Numbered from the stretch's first letter, positions 1-10,409 are shown. The stretch: 64,000 nucleotides of DNA from Entomortierella parvispora (GCA_963573315.1 OY752148.1:797263-861262), one strand, 5' to 3'. The notes: generated by a model not told the origin, from the sequence alone. Numbers and translations are program-made.

Positions 1-431
1 CACGTCTTGGGTGCGCTGCATGGGTGCGTGTGTGAATGTGCTTTCAGGGGGTGCAAGGGGGAAGAAGCGACCGCATGCCCGGACCTGGCCGGGTCGCGAC
101 ATGGGAAATCAGCGGAAATAGAGAAAAAAAAGTGGGGCCTCTGCTGCTCGTCAAAGGGGAAACTGGGGTTTTTTATTATTGGCTATTGGCTACTGGCTAT
201 TGGTTCCTGGTTGCAGGCTCAATCGCCGCTGCTGGTGCCGGTCTCCCACCAGCCAGCACAGCAGCACAACTCGTCGCTCCTCTCCCTCCCCGCATTCGTG
301 GTCCCTATTGCACTCCTGCTCTGCTGGTGGACGAGAATAGGTCAAGAGAAAAAAAAGTGGATCGAAACACGTTCCTTCATTCCTTGCTCGATCATATCAC
401 CGGCTGTGCCTGCGTCCTTCACTGCCAAGAA
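1..431. other. 3' flank of zinc-finger gene
   Basis: No gene is supported here. Open frames on the + strand run on into the antisense of the zinc-finger gene and look like shadows. The stretch is the downstream flank of the minus-strand gene that stops at 432-434. Confidence 0.5.
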
Positions 432-1859
432 TCAGAGAGTCTCTTCTTCTGCCTGCGTCTTCCGCTGCAGCTGCTGCTGGATCAGCATTTGCTGCTGCTC
501 CTCAAAGTACTCGGTCGACATCACAGAAAAGACCGAGCCTGCAGCGCCACACAACTTTTGATGACGATTCAGCGCATCATTCCTCATAAAGCCTGCTCCA
601 CAGACCTCGCAGTTGTATGGCTTCTCGCCGGTGTGTAGCCGTACATGTCGTTCGCGGTCATGTCGTCGTGCAAATGCCAGCGGGCAGATCCCGCAGAGAA
701 AAGGTCGGTCTGATGAATGAGTCTTCATGTGGGAGGTGAGATTGTAAGCCCTCGAAAAGACCTTGTCGCAGCCTGGCTCGGCACAGGCAAACGAGGTTGG
801 TTTCACTTTCTTGGGTTTCTTGACCGTTGGAGGCCGGACTCGATTTCGGCGGCGTTTGGGGGACGAGACGGTCGATGGGATAGGAGAACTCGGTGTACTA
901 GACGCCGTAGGAGACAGCGCTTCGGTGGTTGTAGACTGCTGAAAGTGCTCCAGCGACGGACTCGGGGACGGTTCTCTGGAAGTAAGGTTTGACGAAAGGC
1001 CCCAAGAGAGGAGAGACGACGGCGACTGCATTGCCGAGCAGTCCATTGAGGCCGCCATAGAGTCACTCATCGAAGACGGCGGGACAGAGAGCGTCAGTGA
1101 GGAGAGCATCATCAAGTCCATATCTTGGTTTGCAGCGGGGATGGTGTTCTCGATGGCTGGTCGATGTTGCGCTTGGAGCGTGGAGAGATATCGATCGAGC
1201 ACATCAATGTCCCGGTCCCTCTGCTGCCCAACCTGTTCGAGATTGTAGTAGGGCGTGGCCGGGACCAGGCCTTGCTGCTGCTGCTGCTGAGCTGGAATTT
1301 GTATTTGTGATTGCTGCGGTGGCGCGGCAGAATGGACTGGACCTGGGTACTGTGAAAGCTGATGGTGATGGGAGAGCAAAGGAAATTGCTGAGGCAATTG
1401 TTGCTGTGGTTGCTGGTAAAAGAAAGAGTCCAGCGATGACATGGACATGGTTCGTTGAAGGACCATAGGGTGGTTTGGTCGGAGGATCTGAAGGGGTGTC
1501 ATGGGTTTGTCCTCGCTGGATACTTGCTGGTGATGGGAGTAAAGTGGATGTTGGTATTGGTCCATTGACGGGAAATGCTGCTGGCGGTTGTGGCTGTGGC
1601 TTTGCCCAGGCGGACTAAAGATCTCGTATTCATCCATATAGTCGTCGTCGTCTTCCATAATATCCTCTGGAAGGCTGTACGGGGAAGGATTAGGCGACAT
1701 GAGGCTGGGGAGGTTCTGGAGATCGAGGCTGTCGACAAGAAGGTTACGAGGAATAGTGAAGTCAGGATACGGGGTAGTAGGTACTGATGCTGTAGAGCCA
1801 GGAAGGCGGATCGAGTAGTCTGAGTGCTGATAAGAGAGCGACGCGGCGGAGGGGAGCAT
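432..1859 (-). CDS. C2H2 zinc-finger transcription factor, Crz1/Msn2-like
   Basis: Single-exon 475-residue protein, with ATG at 1857-1859 and TGA at 432-434. Three adjacent zinc fingers lie at about residues 357-438. The first two are C2H2. The third ends C-x2-C-x12-H-x4-C, so its last ligand is Cys (C2HC type). The linkers TH-SSDRPF and HTGEKPY are typical of DNA-binding finger arrays. The first 350 residues are Q-, S- and P-rich with several Q runs, as in activation domains, and a basic KRRRNRVRPP stretch just before the fingers could be a nuclear signal. The finger order and short tail resemble calcineurin-responsive Crz1 proteins, but fingers alone do not settle the ortholog. The protein should act in the nucleus as a sequence-specific regulator. 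The family assignment is firm and the Crz1 link is inference. Confidence 0.85.
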   Translation of the reverse strand: MLPSAASLSYQHSDYSIRLPGSTASVPTTPYPDFTIPRNLLVDSLDLQNLPSLMSPNPSPYSLPEDIMEDDDDYMDEYEIFSPPGQSHSHNRQQHFPSMDQYQHPLYSHHQQVSSEDKPMTPLQILRPNHPMVLQRTMSMSSLDSFFYQQPQQQLPQQFPLLSHHHQLSQYPGPVHSAAPPQQSQIQIPAQQQQQQGLVPATPYYNLEQVGQQRDRDIDVLDRYLSTLQAQHRPAIENTIPAANQDMDLMMLSSLTLSVPPSSMSDSMAASMDCSAMQSPSSLLSWGLSSNLTSREPSPSPSLEHFQQSTTTEALSPTASSTPSSPIPSTVSSPKRRRNRVRPPTVKKPKKVKPTSFACAEPGCDKVFSRAYNLTSHMKTHSSDRPFLCGICPLAFARRHDRERHVRLHTGEKPYNCEVCGAGFMRNDALNRHQKLCGAAGSVFSVMSTEYFEEQQQMLIQQQLQRKTQAEEETL

Positions 1860-2207
1860 CTGCAGAACAAAGCAGGTTGGCGTGGGATTGATGGATTGGG
1901 TTTAGTGAGTACAGTTGGAATGGTCTTATTGCTCAAAGTTTGTATGGCGGAAATTGGTGGCAAGGGGTAAAGGGCGGCAAACGAGTAATGAACGAGTCGG
2001 GGAAGCAATGGTGCTGAGTGAAAGTAAAAAAATAGTGGAAAAGTGAAGAGAGAACAAAAGAGGAGGAGGCAGAGAGAGAGAAAGAGAAAGAGAGCAGGGT
2101 GACTAGAGGTTGTGGAGCGCGAACGATGGTCTCCTGAAGATCGAAGATGATGAAGATAAAGATTGTTGAGAAGATGGGGAACAGGCATGCTGCTTCGCCT
2201 TTTTATA
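1860..2207 (-). promoter_or_regulatory. Leader and TATA box of zinc-finger gene
   Basis: On the minus strand TATAAAAAG sits at 2207-2199, about 340 nt upstream of the ATG. Between them is a long CT-rich tract (minus-strand reading of about 2030-2100), the same leader style seen at other genes in this window. This implies a 5' UTR of roughly 300 nt. The 2208-2355 flank shows nothing further. Confidence 0.5.
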
Positions 2208-2355
2208 GAGATTTGCCTTGTGGTGTGCAACAATGAACCGCTCCCTTTTGTTATTGTATCACAGTGGATTTCATTTGATCATTCAGTTCAGCATTGTGGC
2301 GCTCTGTGTTCCATGCAGTATCGATGCTGTGCTTCTTATTTTCTCATTGCCTCTA

Positions 2356-2880
2356 TCATCCCAGAGTAGATCGACCAGCATCGCCTTCTCCGCGGCAAGA
2401 GGGTGATCTTGCACCGCTTTCTGACCCACAATTGCTTCGAGATGAGAGTGCGGAGGGGTTCAATTGCTGGTGTTGTTCGTCTGCGTCACCAGGGCAGCAA
2501 GTGGTAATGGAGGCATGGCATCCAAGAGTCCCTGAACTGCCGTAGTCAATCCCTGCAGACGGTGTTCGCGCCACGTTTGGATGTGGCATGTCGTCTGTCC
2601 CGAAGACAAACGTCGATGGGTCAAAAAAAGGAAATTCGGTTGTTACACAGCCTCCAGGGAGCATGAGGGACCAAAATGTTTTGGTGTTCTGGAGTTGTCT
2701 TGACAAGGGTGCCACATCGGATGTGATCAATTGCCACTGCCCTGAATCATCCCGCACATTCTTGCTGCCAACGTTGAGAATGACCAGAAATGGATGACAA
2801 TCCTTTTCCTGGACAGAAACTTGCCTTAGTCTACTTTTCGTCGGATCACTTCGAGAGAGGAGATTTTTACTTAAGTTGAC
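2356..2880 (-). other. Unassigned coding-like open frame
   Basis: On the minus strand a frame stays open from an upstream stop at 2881-2883 to the 2356 boundary. Its middle part (about 2590-2820) reads like real protein, with mixed hydrophobic and polar composition such as HPFLVILNVG and LPGGCVTTEFPFF. There is no ATG near its start, so it would have to be an internal exon, a fragment or a relic. I do not recognise a family. The downstream part is low-complexity and less convincing. The flank at 2881-3598 holds nothing else I can support. Confidence 0.2.
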
Positions 2881-3463
2881 TCAGCCATATTTTGTACCAC
2901 CATCCCTGTTGTTTTTGGTGTTTGTCTGGCAAAGCCCCGTCTCTGTCGCTCTATTCTCTTCGGGTTCACTCATTCTCAGTCAGATCACTGGGTTGTCAGT
3001 ACATGAAAAAGGGTCCATGCTGCGTCACACTCGGAGTCTTGGACTCTTGGTTCTTCTTTAACATTCTCTAGCCTTCTATTGCAGCGTGTAAGAAAAATAT
3101 TCGTCGTTGTCATTGTCCGTGTGTCTTTAAAAACTAGGGTTGTCAATTGCGAACAGACTGAAGGGCAATGAAGATCGACCGAGGGGTTATGAAAAGTTTG
3201 AGCGTAAAAAAAATATTGCCTTCATTTCCCCCCTGTTAAACCCAAGGTTCGCTCAAAAAGAAACCTTCCATCGCGGATAGAGTTCCGGCACACATGCGAA
3301 AAATAATGGCGCACACGTTCGATAAGTTTGAATGAGCAGCGAAAGAAAAAAATCCCGAGGAGATCATAAACCATCGCAGATCAAAAAAACTAGCCCGGCT
3401 TTGACAGTCAGATCAGGGGGAGGTGCCTCCATCTCCACACAGCGTCCGAGGAGGGATCAATTG

Positions 3464-3498
3464 GTGTGTATGTGTGTGTGTGTGGGGGGGGGGGGGGG
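3464..3498. repeat. (TG)n followed by a G run
   Basis: A short TG microsatellite passes into an uninterrupted run of G residues. It is simple sequence in an intergenic stretch. Confidence 0.8.
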
Positions 3499-3598
3499 CG
3501 TATTATACGACGGTTACAATGTGACTATTGGGATGGCCCGTTCCCTGAACTGCGGCATCGTGTAGACGTTCATGAGAACAATGAACGTGCCTTCATTG

Positions 3599-4012
3599 CT
3601 ACTGCTTACATAAGGCACCTTGTCTGGGTGTGAGGTCTTGAATTTTCAATTGAAACCTGTGGGAAGTGGGGTGGGGGCGAAGCTTTTCTGCAATTGACAC
3701 TGAAGTTATTGCGGCCGACCCCTGGATCCTTCGTTTTACAAATCTGGTCATGTCCGCGGAGAAGTCCAGTTCTGAGTCGTTGTATTTGAGTAATTTAGCT
3801 ATGTTTCGCGCGTTTTCCCCTGCTGGAGAAAAGCTCTCTTTTGAATTGGTGTTGTGGTGCATGGGGGGAATGCTCAGCCCAGACAGGGAAGCAGGGAGTT
3901 GCTCGGTTCCATCGTTTACGTGCATATCGTTCAATTCTTTTTCCGTTGTCGCGGTAAGGGGTAGGATATATTCGGGTTCGCCACATGTGTAAGAGTTGAC
4001 TCGGCACCGCAT
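3599..4012 (-). CDS. Hypothetical small protein, 137 residues
   Basis: Open frame with a true ATG at 4010-4012 and a stop at 3599-3601. An in-frame TGA lies 5 codons upstream of the ATG, so this ATG is the first possible start. The composition is protein-like (acidic N-terminal half, then a basic segment near FVKRRIQGS), with no membrane segment, repeat or motif I recognise. It could be a short gene, the last exon of a longer gene, or chance. Its 5' end lies 291 bp from the divergent Q-rich gene, so the two would share a promoter. Confidence 0.3.
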   Translation of the reverse strand: MRCRVNSYTCGEPEYILPLTATTEKELNDMHVNDGTEQLPASLSGLSIPPMHHNTNSKESFSPAGENARNIAKLLKYNDSELDFSADMTRFVKRRIQGSAAITSVSIAEKLRPHPTSHRFQLKIQDLTPRQGALCKQ

Positions 4013-4175
4013 CTCTTGGGACTGTCAAATGAAATGGGCGAGGTATATCCATAATAGGAATTTGGGCATAGCCAATGTGGCTGTGTTCAAGCAATTGACA
4101 AATCTGTTGCTTGCATCAATTGAAGACGGACTTTGTATTTCCTTATTGGGTATTTGTCAAACACACACCGTCAGG

Positions 4176-4183
4176 TATAAAAG
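4176..4183 (+). promoter_or_regulatory. TATA box of Q-rich gene
   Basis: TATAAAAG lies 121 nt upstream of the ATG at 4304. It is followed by a CT- and CA-rich leader (about 4195-4290), giving a classical core promoter layout. Confidence 0.65.
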
Positions 4184-4303
4184 AGCGCGATCCTCGCTCA
4201 TTCTCCCATCTTCTTCACTGCTCTCGACTCTCTCACACGCACTCGTTTCATAAACACGCACACACACCTTTTCCCCCTCTCTCACACAACCCAAGTTCCA
4301 GCA

Positions 4304-5521
4304 ATGAAGTCTCAAATGGCCCCAAAGAAGCCCCTCCAGAGTCGCCATCGCACAGTCCCCGGCTTGGATGGCTCGAACGGTCCAGCCAAGGTTCCAGGAA
4401 TGCTCCGTCGTATGACCAAGCAATCGTTCATGGATATTGATTTGGCCTATCTCATGGCGAAGGATCCTACCACCCATGATCCTTTCGAGAACTCGTCTCC
4501 TGTCTTTGACGATCCTCCTTCGCTCTTCCGGCCCTTGCCCGCTTACAACGGCAATAATGAATGGATGTCGAGTGAGGCCATTCGATTGCAAAAGGAACAA
4601 GAGGAACTCCGAGTCCAGTATCTTCAATTCCTTCATCAACTCAACCTCTCGAACCCTCAGGCATTCCTCGTCCATATGAACACGTTTGCTCGCGATTTCC
4701 CTCAAGAGTTTGCACAGTTGCAAGCGTATATCCGCCACCAGGAGCAGATTGTCAATGTACAACGCGAGCAGGCCCAGCGGGAGGAGCAGATGCGTCAATA
4801 CCAGATGCAATTGGAGATGAAACTTCATCAAGAACAAGAGATGCAACGCCAGCAACAACAGCATCAGCTCGAGATGCAACAGCAGCAGGCACAAGAGATG
4901 CAGAATCTGTTGCAAGAATGGCTGTTGAAGCGTCAAAAGGCAAAGTCGAGCTCAGGTTCATTGTTCTCGATGAACAATAACAACAACAAAAAAGCCGAGT
5001 TGGATCTTGCAGACGTGTTCACGATCGCATTGCAGAAGGATCCAAAGTTGCTGGAGCGGATGGTCCAGCCCACTTCTACTGTATCCCCGACCTCGGCATT
5101 CCCTGGCATGGGAATTGGCTCCTCCCCAACAGGGTTGGAGATGCTGTTGACGCCGGTGCAGCAACAAGAGTTTTCCATGTTTTTGCAGCAGAAGCGCATG
5201 CAACAGATTTTGAGTGAGGAGGAGAGCAAGAAGCGATTGCAACATGATCTGACGGCGGCTGGATTCAGTCCATTGGCATTCCAGACAACACTTGCGGGTT
5301 TCGGTGGGCCATCCTCGAGCTCGTCCAACATGTTTGGAGGAACGAACAACTTGTTTGGGAACGACAGCACGTTCTCGTCCAACTGGGCAGCCAATGCAGG
5401 GGGATCGACAGGATCATCATTGGCGACTTTTAGCCAGTTCCAGCCCTCCATGAGCAACGAGCAATACCTCAACCTGAAGCGCGGAGGATCTCGAAAGCCT
5501 GCAAATACCCGACGACACTAG
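4304..5521 (+). CDS. Q-rich coiled-coil protein of unknown function
   Basis: Intronless 405-residue protein, chosen from the first ATG after the TATA box and CT-rich leader. Residues 85-210 form a long helix: a mixed segment (about 85-145) followed by a Q/E/M-rich coiled coil of about 60 residues with repeated QREEQMRQ- and QQQQH-type units. The N-terminus is basic (PKKPLQSRHR). The C-terminal third is S/G/N-rich with FGG and LFGN repeats and ends in a basic tail (RKPANTRRH). No catalytic domain or membrane segment is visible. Self-association or a scaffolding role is possible but is inference. I do not recognise the family. Confidence 0.8.
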   Translation: MKSQMAPKKPLQSRHRTVPGLDGSNGPAKVPGMLRRMTKQSFMDIDLAYLMAKDPTTHDPFENSSPVFDDPPSLFRPLPAYNGNNEWMSSEAIRLQKEQEELRVQYLQFLHQLNLSNPQAFLVHMNTFARDFPQEFAQLQAYIRHQEQIVNVQREQAQREEQMRQYQMQLEMKLHQEQEMQRQQQQHQLEMQQQQAQEMQNLLQEWLLKRQKAKSSSGSLFSMNNNNNKKAELDLADVFTIALQKDPKLLERMVQPTSTVSPTSAFPGMGIGSSPTGLEMLLTPVQQQEFSMFLQQKRMQQILSEEESKKRLQHDLTAAGFSPLAFQTTLAGFGGPSSSSSNMFGGTNNLFGNDSTFSSNWAANAGGSTGSSLATFSQFQPSMSNEQYLNLKRGGSRKPANTRRH

Positions 5522-6520
5522 ACACTTAGGACTCGGCAATCCGTACCTAGTCCCACTTCCTTTCTCATTTGTATATACCCATAAAAAGAATTGACAATGA
5601 AGCCTACAAATATCGGGTTTGGGATATGTCTACAACCTCAGGCTCAACAAAGAGGCCCGTCATGGTGGCATCAGGTCGTCGTCATTTCCAAATAAGCTTG
5701 GAAGCTATTAATCTAATTTTTTGATGATAAAAATCATAATATCCCTTCAGGGAACAAAAATGGATGTTCGCTTTTCCTAAATTTCTTTTCCCAAACAGAT
5801 ACTCTCACATCATCATGACAGCCTTCATTCCCGACGACTCTAACACCACCAACCTTCCCACTCAGGACTCACACCCCATTGACACTCCAGAGAAAAACCT
5901 GAGAAATATTTGTTAGACCTCAACTTCTGCTACACAATCCTTTAAGGGAGTCCATAACCAGCAGACAGCGTCCACACTACCACGGACGCGTCAGGATATC
6001 CAGACAAAAGAGACGACTGACTGCCTCAAGCCCGCCTCACTCAATCCAAGATCCTCACGAGCATCACAAGTTTAATCAAGTTCAAAACGATCCTTTGTTG
6101 GATCGCAATCCCATTGTCAACCCTTCAAACGCAGCCACATATGCTGGTGGCCATAATGCCACAAGTGTCGAAGACCACACACTGGATGATCAGCACCATC
6201 ATCGATGCCACACTGTCAGCAGCACTGGTGCCCTTCTTCAAGACCCGCTGCACCAGCATCTTGTCGAGATCATGGAGCAAGTCGGTGATACGGGTTTGCG
6301 CAACAGCCCAACCTCAGAAAATAGAGTTTTGCCCTTGATTTTTATGTAATAAATTATAAATACCACGAATAAAATAATTTTTACCTCAAGTGGCTTTGAA
6401 AATTGAAGTACGGATCCTTTTTTCAGACATGGGAATGATCTCAAGGAATGCTGTGTTGCGCCCACTGATCACATTCACTTTCCCTACCACACACGACCCA
6501 TCCCCTTATCCTTTTCGACC
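5522..6520. other. Intergenic stretch with coding-like fragments
   Basis: The Q-rich gene's 3' flank comes first, with ATAAAA near 5580. At 5815-5916 a short ATG frame of 33 codons reads MTAFIPDDSNTT at its start and ends in TAG. The same frame then continues open to a TAA near 6075. A further frame is open at about 6095-6349, followed by an AT-rich stretch (6345-6390). These pieces look like a decayed gene or element, but no family can be named. The last 40 nt are the promoter-proximal part of the SR-protein gene. Confidence 0.35.
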
Positions 6521-8586
6521 ATGCCACGCGATCGTAGCGACAACTCGGTCTCGCTCTATGTCAGCGGATTCAAGGACAATATTCGGTAACGATTCATTGA
6601 ACAGTGTTGTCACATGCAGTGTTGCATCGCAATCATTCATCGACATGTTGCTGATTTCCTGCCTTGCCACTTAGTCCAAGCGATCTGGCCGTTCTCTTCG
6701 AGCCCCACGGAAAGATTGCTGATGGTATGTCAATGAAAGGGACTATCAGAGGCATTAAGAGTGAAAAAATAGAAGCTAACTGCCCGTTACTATGATCCAT
6801 GCTTCTATTGTCGCGCAGTCTACATCCCCAAGGGTAGGTATCTTTTTCGTGGCAATGAATCCTGAAAAGTCATCAACTTCCCAATCTAATTTGCAATGCT
6901 GCTTCTTCTTAGACTACTACACTGGCAACCCTCGAGGATTTGCCTACATCCAGTACGTTTGAATCCTGTTCTGTCGCAAGCAAGCCGCGTAAAAGAGTGA
7001 AAAAAATAAGGAGAGAGTGAGAGAGCGCCTATTTATGGTGCGACGGACCTACACAGTGCTGCAAACACCCCTGCGATTTGGCAATGCACCAGCTTTTTGT
7101 TTGCACCTTGGGACGGGATCAGAGATGGAACAAAGGAGCAGGATCTCGAATCCTACATTTCTTTCATCTCGACGCCTCCTTCCCGCCTTTCTTTGGGCAC
7201 GGGCGTGTTTGTTTACCGCGCCCCCACGGGTTTGTCGTGCATTTTCATTATTGCGTGTCAAGTCAAGATCCTCAGTGGACATGATCCTGTGGCAAGACGG
7301 TTCTTTCCTTCAAGTGTCTATACAAGCGTTTTGACAAGAGTGTGCAGAGAAACGGTGACTCGGACAAGCTAAAATGACAGCGACACACAGCACAAAGAGG
7401 TTACGCCCCTTTGAGGAATGTTGCAATATTACGATTTGGACCAACGGGACCTACAACGACCCTTTTTTTTATGAAAAGAGACGGGCTGTCGACCATGGGA
7501 CCAAGATCGGTAGAGAGTTTCAAGTGTGGTCTTCTTTTTCCCTACCTCATTTTACTTTCAAGACTGGAGTGACATACCCCAAGAATCAGTACCCCCTCCC
7601 TCTCTACCTGACCAAGACAAGCGTGGTGCCCTTTTTTCGTCAATGGAGCAAGACAACGGGCAACAGGCACGTCAAACAAGAAGATATGTCCTTTCCTCAA
7701 GCCTAACTCCCTGCTCCTCCATTATCAACCGGTCCCTGCCTTTATATCCGTCCCCTCCAGGTACCACGATGACGAGGATGCAAGACGCGTCTTTGAGTCT
7801 GGCGAGAAGTTTACACTGGACGGTCGCAAGCTCGATTTGCAGTATGCCCAGGGCAGAAGAAAGAGTATGTTCAGTAACAGGATTTAGTTATTTTGTGTTT
7901 ATTCTTTAATTGTTTGCCTGGAGATCTAACAAACTATATCCTACATCTTCATAGGCCCTAACCAAATGAGAGGGTAATACAGCGCTGGTTCCAGTGTGGA
8001 TGTTGTTTTGTCAAGTATTCTCTTATGTGAGAGACTAACACTCTGAATATTCTCTTTATCAGTGGTGGAGGACGCGGAGGTGACAGAGAACGCGGCGGTG
8101 GTCGCCGCCGCTCTCGCTCTCCTGATCGTTACCGCCCAAGGTAAGAAGTCGTCAAGTGGAACTCGTGTGTTGATAAAGAGAAAAAAAATACAAATTAGTT
8201 AACATGGAGACTTGCCCTTCCGTAGCTCTCGTCGTTACTCTCGCTCCCGCTCTCACTCTGGCGATCGTCGTGCTCGTCGCCGCGACAGCCGTAGCCCCGT
8301 TCGCCGTGGCGGTCGATCTCGTTCGCGATCACCTCCTCGCCGTCGTTCGCCATCGCCCCGTCGCCGTTCTCCTTCCCCCAGACGTCGCCCTTCCCGCTCT
8401 CGCTCCCCCGTTGGCGCCCGTGGCCGTAGCGGATCACGCGATGTCCGTCGCCGCAGATCCGTCTCTCGCTCACCACCAAGACATGAGGGTGGTGGCCACT
8501 ATAGCGCCACACCTGAACGTGAGCTCAACATGTCCACCGGAGAGCAGGGTGAGATTATGGAGCAAGGAGAGTTTGGTGGACAATAA
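6521..8586 (+). CDS. SR-type splicing factor, RRM plus RS domain
   Basis: Eight exons restore one frame of 243 residues: 6521-6585, 6675-6724, 6819-6833, 6913-6952, 7761-7864, 7955-7973, 8063-8140 and 8226-8586. All introns are GT-AG, and several carry CTAAC-type branch sites (near 6774, 7704, 7925 and 8035). An RRM occupies about residues 9-87, with RNP2 SLYVSGF (11-17) and RNP1 RGFAYIQY (51-58). A Gly/Arg hinge follows, then a long Arg-Ser domain with RS, SPRRR and RSRSP repeats. This is the layout of SRSF2/SRSF10 and fungal Srp1 proteins, which bind exonic RNA in the nucleus and help recruit U1 and U2. Exons 3 (15 nt) and 6 (19 nt) are micro-exons. Intron 4 (808 nt) is about nine times longer than the others (79-94 nt), a possible site of autoregulatory splicing. 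The family call is firm; the exact ortholog is open. Confidence 0.9.
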
Positions 8587-8758
8587 GCTGTTTCTTTTTA
8601 AGTTGTTTCTTTTGCCGAGCAGACAGAACAGTAAACTATTTTATTTCTTTTGATTTTCTGCGAGCATGGTTATGAGATGAGGTCGATAGAGGACAAGGGT
8701 CGGGGGGACATTATTATTATTATTATTGCTTTTTTAGCCCCCTTCAGTGCAAGAACAT

Positions 8759-9071
8759 AAAATCTCGCTCGTTTCGAAACGAGCAAATTTCCTTTTGTGT
8801 GAAACGAGGCGAACCTGTTCAAATATCAATTTGCTCGTTTCGTTTGCTCGTTTTGACATTGTATCCTCTCGATGAATCTCTGCACATTTGTACGGGATAA
8901 CATGGCGCAACGGGACCTGTATTCCAAGAACGGAAAAAAAATATTTTTTTGCAGAGATTCATCGAGAGGATACAATGTCAAAACGAGCAAACGAAACGAG
9001 CAAATTGATATTTGAACAGGTTCGCCTCGTTTCACATAAATGGAAATTCAGAAAAAAAGTGACGAGATTTT
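8759..9071. repeat. Long inverted repeat, MITE-like
   Basis: Two 99-nt arms (8786-8884 and 8950-9048) are reverse complements with only two mismatches, around a 65-nt spacer. Outside them short ends repeat in inverted orientation: AAAATCTCG at 8759-8767 and its complement at 9063-9071. An 18-nt perfect palindrome lies at 8767-8784. No transposase frame is present and no clear target duplication is visible. A related, diverged copy occurs near 28.8 kb. A non-autonomous DNA element or a fold-back relic fits best. Confidence 0.8.
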
Positions 9072-10409
9072 CAATTGGTTTTTTGTTTTTGTTGAGAAGA
9101 AAATAAAAAGAAGGCAGAGTAACTCTCAGAATGTGCGACCGCCCTTATCATAGCCCACAAGTGGACTAGACAAGATCATCAATAAGCAACAAAGGACCTT
9201 TCCGAAGAAAAGAACTCTGAGCTTCGCTTCCCTCTATGGGCAGCGCACTTCAACTCATCGTCGAGAGTAAACTGTGTGTCTAAGTTGGAAAACAAAGACT
9301 GGAGATGAACTAGACAGAAATCCTGTAAAGTACGATCATAAGGAGAAAAAAAGGTTCCTGTTGCTCAGCTTCTTTTATAGTCAGCGGAGGGCCGCCAGTG
9401 GTCACACATACGCCACAAACAAATAATTTTAAAATCTTTGAAAACATGGCTGAAGTGAAGAGTGCTCTACCAATTCTAGAGCAAGTTGCGGCACTCCATT
9501 TCGTTTGGACTCTGGAAAAGAAAAAAAAGGTGTGGTACTGTTGGTGCCATTGGCCAACTTCAGGTGCTTCCGGTACCGTTTTCGCTAGCGCATCGATCCA
9601 AAAACTTGCAAACTGTACGTACTCTAGAACAAAAGTTTTGCTCATCAAGATCTGATCTCCATCAGGTGTCTTCCCATTCCATTCAACAACGAGATCAAAG
9701 ATCATCTCCCTTCTTTCAATTGTTCACACAATAGTTAACCCAGCATGCTACATCGATAGGCTTCAATTGCTCCAAGAAAGGAGGGACGTGATTTTTTTTC
9801 TATTTTGTTTATTCTTTGTTTTCATCAATCTATTTTCTTCAATTGTACAAATATCGACGGAGGAAAGAGGATCTATGTTGAGGACTGGACGACAGAGAAG
9901 CGGCAACGTTAGATACATATACTTTTCCACTGTCATTGAGTTGTTGAGAAGGGTGCGTGAATGAAGTGGGGTGGAGATCGCCGCACTCGATAGAACGAGG
10001 GTCGCGGTGAAAAAGTCAGAACTTCTTAGAGATTATACGGAGTCATCGGATGTTTGGTCCTGGTATAGTTATAAAGTTGTCATCATACAAGCGAGCAGCT
10101 TGCTGCAGCAAAGGAGAAAGGGAGGGTGTTTGAGAAAAGTGGATCAGAATGGGGCAACTTACATTGTGAAGGGGTGGTGAAGAAGAGATCAGCTTGCTGC
10201 CTTGCGCGAGAAAAATTTATACTGCTGGCCGAAGAAAAAAAGAAAAGTCGGACTGTCACGGAAGAGGAGCAAAGTCGCATGGGCTGCGATCTGATAAAGC
10301 TGGGTATGTGCCTGGTGGTCTTTCTTCCAGCTTCACCTTGCTTCCTCACCTCACCGCTGCACCTCCTCTCGCCCCTTCTCTGTAAACATTCATTCCATAC
10401 TCAACGCAC
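9072..10409. other. Intergenic, with one weak minus-strand frame
   Basis: No recognised gene. On the minus strand a frame at 9310-9705 starts with ATG and its first 55 codons read like protein (starting MIFDLVVEWNGK). It then runs into a pyrimidine-rich, intron-like stretch near 9515-9535, so it may be a gene fragment or chance. The last few hundred bases before 10410 are a CT-rich promoter and leader for the WD40 gene. Confidence 0.35.

Noticed and set aside
4157-4936. 259-residue minus-strand Leu-rich frame
   Set aside because: Antisense of the Q-rich coiled coil (CAG/CAA read backward as CTG/TTG), so it is a shadow.
8950-9048. CRISPR-like or tandem repeat array
   Set aside because: Only two arms exist, in inverted orientation with one spacer. 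That is a fold-back repeat, not an array, and the organism is a fungus.
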